From an uncultured delta proteobacterium (GTDB taxonomy: Bacteria > Desulfobacterota > Desulfobulbia > Desulfobulbales > Desulfocapsaceae), in NCBI GenBank assembly GCA_903875445.1, contig CAIQWD010000114.1, forward strand, positions 33,865 through 97,864: a stretch of DNA of 64,000 nt, given 5' to 3'. Position numbers and translations under genes: made by a program. A model generated the notes under the pieces. The model made no database searches. It worked only from the letters and a program-made list of their open reading frames with translations, and was not told where the DNA came from. Shown here piece after piece: positions 61,047 through 64,000 of this stretch (its first letter is position 1; every line of letters begins with the position of its first letter).

Positions 61047-61682
61047 CTATAGAATAGTATCACTATTGTTACTCCAAAGGAGTTGTTGCATTGGCTGACG
61101 TTTATTTTTTAGATTATCGGTAGTTATGCTATTATTCTCTTCTTTTGGAGTATCCGATTTGTTACTCGAAACTATTCTGCCTTTCCCGCCTGGAGTAACA
61201 GATTTGTTACTCGAAACAACCTTTTCAGGTGTCTTTATTGTTACCGACAATTTTTTAGTTTTAGCGTGATAAGCAGACCACCCTCTTCCTTTGCGAGTGT
61301 CTTTAGCTCTAGGATTTTTGGCAGATCGAAAAGAAGGAGTACCATAGTCTTTCCAGCGAACATCAATGCAGTATTTGGTCATGTCGCCTGAACGCCCTCC
61401 AGATCCTTGATGTGTAATGTCGAGAAAACCTTTCTCCAGTAATTCATCAATTGCATTGCGAAACTCACGGCGACCGATTCCTTTTTTCTCCGCCTCAGAA
61501 TATGGATAAACAATTTCGCCATTATTTTTGATGATCCAATCATCCGATCGTTTTGATCTTTTAACCCGCTCCATTTGCCTCCTACGGAGAAAATCAAAAT
61601 AAACAAGCAGAGCCCATTTGTTTAATGATCTGAAAGCAATTGACCGGAGCAAATCTTTCTCAATCCAAATTTTTTTATCCAT
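61047..61682 (-). CDS. Replication-initiator-like winged-helix protein with C-terminal repeats
   Basis: A 211-residue protein. The first 110 residues read like a winged helix of phage/plasmid replication or helper proteins (YPYSEAEKKGIGRREFRNAI, then DELLEKGFLDITHQGSGGRS). The C-terminal tail is low-complexity and carries three copies of SNxSxT (SSNKSVTP, SSNKSDTP, SNNSDT), encoded by near-identical 26-bp DNA units. Function is an inference from style; family not firmly known. Confidence 0.5.
   Translation of the reverse strand: MDKKIWIEKDLLRSIAFRSLNKWALLVYFDFLRRRQMERVKRSKRSDDWIIKNNGEIVYPYSEAEKKGIGRREFRNAIDELLEKGFLDITHQGSGGRSGDMTKYCIDVRWKDYGTPSFRSAKNPRAKDTRKGRGWSAYHAKTKKLSVTIKTPEKVVSSNKSVTPGGKGRIVSSNKSDTPKEENNSITTDNLKNKRQPMQQLLWSNNSDTIL
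61147..61217. repeat. Two 26-bp iteron-like repeats inside the replication-like gene
   Basis: 61147-61172 and 61192-61217 match at 24 of 26 positions and are 45 bp apart. The second contains a perfect dyad GAGTAACA-gatt-TGTTACTC. A third partial copy (TTGTTACTCC) lies at about 61067-61076. They could be protein-level repeats or binding sites for the encoded protein. Confidence 0.6.
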
Positions 61683-61718
61683 GCTGGAAAGCAGCTTCTT
61701 GTTACATGATTGGATTCG

Positions 61719-61961
61719 TTATGTGGTACGTAATTGAGCTGTACTTTTTGCCCGCTTGCATTCGTTGATCCAAGCCTCCAAATCTTCCTTGAAATAGAAA
61801 ATGCGGCCTCGTTTAATAAAGCTGGGGCCGGTTCCGTCGCTTCGTTTCATTGCCAGCGTCTTTTCTTCCAAGCCCAAGTACAAAGCTGCATTCCTGGTGT
61901 CCATTCTGCCGTCTGGGTACATTTTTACTGATACCATCTCAATTCTTGCCGTTTCCTGCAT
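61719..61961 (-). CDS. AlpA/excisionase-like small HTH protein
   Basis: An 80-residue protein with the compact MerR-type fold of Xis/AlpA proteins: DTRNAALYLGLEEKTLAMKR and the wing IKRGRIFYFKEDLEAWIN. It is first in the minus-strand element operon (excisionase-like, replication-like, HTH/zinc, integrase 1) and is served by the promoter at 62014-62042. Confidence 0.8.
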   Translation of the reverse strand: MQETARIEMVSVKMYPDGRMDTRNAALYLGLEEKTLAMKRSDGTGPSFIKRGRIFYFKEDLEAWINECKRAKSTAQLRTT

Positions 61962-62013
61962 AGTAAAACTCCCTTCTTAGAATTTGTACTAACTTAGACT
62001 ACATGTCATCATT

Positions 62014-62042
62014 TATATAAAACAAAATAAATGTATTGTCAA
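62014..62042 (-). promoter_or_regulatory. Sigma-70 promoter, leftward element operon
   Basis: Minus strand TTGACA (62042-62037), 17 bp, TATATA (62019-62014). Its -35 box coincides with that of the rightward promoter. Confidence 0.7.
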
Positions 62043-62064
62043 ACATAACATGTGGTGATATAGT
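62036..62064 (+). promoter_or_regulatory. Sigma-70 promoter, rightward integrase 2 operon
   Basis: TTGTCA (62036-62041), 17 bp, TATAGT (62059-62064). It shares five of six -35 base pairs with the leftward promoter, so only one polymerase can bind at a time. AACTTAGA repeats at 61991-61998 and 62075-62082 flank the pair. Confidence 0.7.
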
Positions 62065-62105
62065 TATTCAGAACAACTTAGAACTTACAATTGGAGGACA
62101 TACTC

Positions 62106-62672
62106 ATGGTTGCAAAGAAGAAAGGTGCAGGCGGGAATTTGAACCGCTCGGAGGTAATTACAGTGAGACTTGACCCCAAGTTGCGCTATCTCGCAGAACT
62201 CGCGGCACTCAAACAGCGCAGAACTTTATCAAGCTATATTGAATGGGCAATTCAAGATAGTTTAAACCGAGTCTATCTCCGTGAAGGTACGGGTTATAAT
62301 GGCGATGAAGGAACTACCTTTTTCGACGAAACCGACAGATTATGGGATGTAGACGCGCCGGATAGATTCGCCAAGCTCGCACTACATTATCCAGAGCTGC
62401 TAAACTATGATGAACAAAAAAAATGGAAACTGATTAGAGAAAATGGGAACTTATGGAAAGGACGCATGATTTTCGGCAAGTGGACATGGGTGGTTGAAGA
62501 AGGTGATCTGATTATCGAACGACTGAGAAAATATTGGGATGAGTTCTGCGCTGTAGCCGAAGGAACCATGGATTCTTCAGTGTTGCCAACCTGGGCTAAG
62601 GAAGACCAAGAAGAAGAGCAATCAACACCGCCTCCTCCTCCGCCACCATTTCCTGAAGAGGTTCCTTTTTAA
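62106..62672 (+). CDS. Ribbon-helix-helix-like protein preceding integrase 2
   Basis: A 188-residue protein. Residues 10-55 look like a ribbon-helix-helix DNA-binding unit (RSEVITVRLDPKLRYLAELA, then LSSYIEWAIQDSL). The middle is not recognised (several Trp), and the tail is acidic and proline-rich with a run of seven prolines. GGAGG lies eight bases before the ATG at 62106, favouring it over a TTG five codons earlier. It is 12 bp from integrase 2 and may control its expression or direct recombination. Confidence 0.65.
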   Translation: MVAKKKGAGGNLNRSEVITVRLDPKLRYLAELAALKQRRTLSSYIEWAIQDSLNRVYLREGTGYNGDEGTTFFDETDRLWDVDAPDRFAKLALHYPELLNYDEQKKWKLIRENGNLWKGRMIFGKWTWVVEEGDLIIERLRKYWDEFCAVAEGTMDSSVLPTWAKEDQEEEQSTPPPPPPPFPEEVPF

Positions 62673-62684
62673 AAGGTATCTATT

Positions 62685-63824
62685 ATGGCTCTCAAATATC
62701 AAAAACTTACCCGAACTAATATCCGGAAAGTGCAGCCCGGCGACAAGTGCCAGGAACACGGAATCACATTTGAACGACTTGGCAATGGCGACGGTCGCTA
62801 CACCGTTAATATCATGGTTGACGGTGTCCGTGTGCATCGAGTGATCGGCAAAGAGTCTGAGGGTGTAACAAGAAATCAGGTTGAAGATTTTATTGAGCAA
62901 GCTCGAACAGACGCAAGAAAGGGGAGACTGAACTTGCCTAAAGGCAGGAAAGTAGTTCAGGGTTTTCGAGATGCAGTAGAAAAGTACTTAGAAAAACAAG
63001 AAAAGGAGGGTGGAAAAGACCTTTACATGAAAAAATTTCGGTTTAATGGTCACTTAATACCTTTTTTCAAAGATAAATCTCTTGGCAAAATCTCTTCGTT
63101 CGATGTTGAGCGGTACAAGAAGCATCGTATTGATGAAGGTGCAAAACCAGGAACTGTAAACCGTGAACTTTCCGCCCTGTCACATCTTTACACTAAAGCA
63201 GTAGAATGGAAATGGATTGACCATAAACCTTTTGCCCCAAAAAAGATAAAAGAGGATTCAGGCCGTATTGTCTATTTGACACAAGAACAAATTGAGCGGT
63301 TGCTGGAAGCAGCAAAACAGGACCAGAATCCCCACATCTACCCTTTCATCGTGGTCGGTCTTGAAACCTCAATGAGGAAGATGGAAATACTTTCAATCAG
63401 ACTTGAGCACATCGATACAAAAAGAAAGATTATTTATATTCCCCAAGCCAAAGCGGGCGCAAGAGAACAGCCAATAACAAACCGGCTGGCTGATTTCCTC
63501 TCAGAATACATTGCTGCTGCCGAAGCAGAGCAAGTATGGCTGTTCCCCTCCCCCACTTCCCGCACCAGCCATACAGTATCAATTGAAAAACCCTTCCGCC
63601 GGGTTGTTAAAAACGCCGGACTTGATGAAAAAGAAGTTGTTCGTCACACACTACGACATACCGCCATAACCCATCTTGTGCAGGCTGGCGTTGACTTACC
63701 AACTGTGCAAAGAATATCAGGCCACAAGTCATTTGACATGGTTGTGAGATATAGCCATCAGAACAGCGAACACATTGATTCAGCAATGGATAAGCTGGAG
63801 AAGCGGTACAAGATCGCACAATGA
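62685..63824 (+). CDS. Tyrosine recombinase (integrase 2)
   Basis: A 379-residue integrase of the phage type: arm-binding-like N terminus, core-binding domain about 75-180 (FRFNGHLIPFFKDKSLGKIS), and catalytic domain with Arg in LETSMRKMEILSIRL, HTLRHTAITHLVQAG (His-x-x-Arg), SGHKSFDMVVRYSH with the Tyr nucleophile. It points to the right, towards the unseen element end, and is the likeliest enzyme for the tRNA-Arg site. Confidence 0.92.
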   Translation: MALKYQKLTRTNIRKVQPGDKCQEHGITFERLGNGDGRYTVNIMVDGVRVHRVIGKESEGVTRNQVEDFIEQARTDARKGRLNLPKGRKVVQGFRDAVEKYLEKQEKEGGKDLYMKKFRFNGHLIPFFKDKSLGKISSFDVERYKKHRIDEGAKPGTVNRELSALSHLYTKAVEWKWIDHKPFAPKKIKEDSGRIVYLTQEQIERLLEAAKQDQNPHIYPFIVVGLETSMRKMEILSIRLEHIDTKRKIIYIPQAKAGAREQPITNRLADFLSEYIAAAEAEQVWLFPSPTSRTSHTVSIEKPFRRVVKNAGLDEKEVVRHTLRHTAITHLVQAGVDLPTVQRISGHKSFDMVVRYSHQNSEHIDSAMDKLEKRYKIAQ

Positions 63825-63939
63825 TTGAAAGCTTGCATGTCAGCTGAGCAATGCTACTCTCCCAAACATGGAAACTTGAAAAAATGAAAAGGAAGATCTG
63901 CTCCAGCCGTTGCGCACAGTTGCCCCCAAAAAAAGTAGG

Positions 63940-63977
63940 CACCTCTCGCCGGGGTTCTGTTGCTCTTTTGAGAGGTG
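63940..63977 (+). terminator. Possible terminator after integrase 2
   Basis: CACCTCTC (63940-63947) pairs with GAGAGGTG (63970-63977), followed by TTCTTT. The 22-base loop is long, so strength is doubtful. Confidence 0.4.
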
Positions 63978-64000
63978 TTCTTTGGTAATCTCTTCTTTGC

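Larger units (their letters stand above)
50608..64000. mobile_element. Integrative element, left end and cargo (right end outside window)
   Basis: It begins at the tRNA-Arg half-gene and runs to the window end. It carries restriction-modification genes, a Panacea-type toxin-antitoxin pair, two tyrosine integrases, an excisionase-like protein and a replication-initiator-like protein. No second copy of the 45-bp tRNA sequence is found to 64000, so the right end, expected to hold a complete tRNA-Arg(CCU), lies beyond. From about 57.7 kb the DNA is more AT-rich than the restriction genes, so the element may be a composite. Confidence 0.75.

Noticed and set aside
1..64000. CRISPR arrays, rRNA genes and complete tRNA genes
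   Set aside because: No regularly spaced repeat series or rRNA-like sequence was seen; the only tRNA signal is the half-gene at 50608-50652.

Overview
The window reads as a bacterial chromosome segment, most consistent with a strictly respiring Desulfobacterota (Desulfobulbales-like) organism. This placement is inferred from gene content: a Tat-exported tetrathionate-reductase-type molybdoenzyme, sigma-54 promoters, NtrC-type regulation, CstA/LytTR signalling and several radical SAM/SPASM enzymes. There is no rRNA or other phylogenetic marker, so the taxonomy is tentative.

Layout. 1-2.5 kb: end of a permease gene, then a minus-strand arsenic operon (arsR, acr3, an Fe-S protein) with a clear sigma-70 promoter. 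2.6-3.3 kb: a PilZ-like protein. 3.4-12.7 kb: a ttrBCA-type molybdoenzyme operon behind a sigma-54 promoter, preceded on the same strand by its probable sensory module (PhnD-like binding protein, histidine kinase, NtrC-type regulator). 12.7-19.8 kb: housekeeping and regulatory genes (split kinase/ATPase pair, WYL regulator with GyrI-like and DUF3795 proteins, aminotransferase, DUF2975/HTH pair, PDZ lipoprotein). 19.9-24.3 kb: cstA with a LytS/LytTR two-component system; three direct repeats exactly 21 bp apart lie between regulator and transporter gene. 24.4-33 kb: RluA, a large PAS sensor kinase, YehS-like, flavodoxin-like and hydrolase proteins, AzlCD with a divergent MocR regulator. 33.1-36.6 kb: a single 1162-residue protein joining GH18-like, polysaccharide deacetylase and GT2 synthase domains.

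37.5-50.4 kb is the most unusual part. A minus-strand operon (radical SAM/SPASM, FemAB/GNAT-like transferase, CapK/PaaK-like adenylate ligase) is divergent from a 2010-residue thioester-containing alpha-2-macroglobulin. The latter is followed by a consensus sigma-54 promoter driving two more radical SAM/SPASM enzymes and a 147-residue protein of unknown family. This looks like a dedicated peptide or protein modification system linked to a periplasmic protease trap.

50.6-64 kb: an integrated element. Its left edge is a 45-bp 3' half of a tRNA-Arg(CCU) gene, the usual scar of tyrosine-recombinase integration; the right edge lies outside the window. Cargo: a type III-like restriction system (Res, a Bro-N protein, Mod), a Panacea-type antitoxin with a probable PemK/MazF-fold toxin, two tyrosine integrases, an excisionase-like protein, a replication-initiator-like protein carrying repeat units, and a divergent promoter pair whose -35 boxes coincide, as expected for an either/or switch. 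Base composition falls (more A/T) from about 57.7 kb on, suggesting a composite element.
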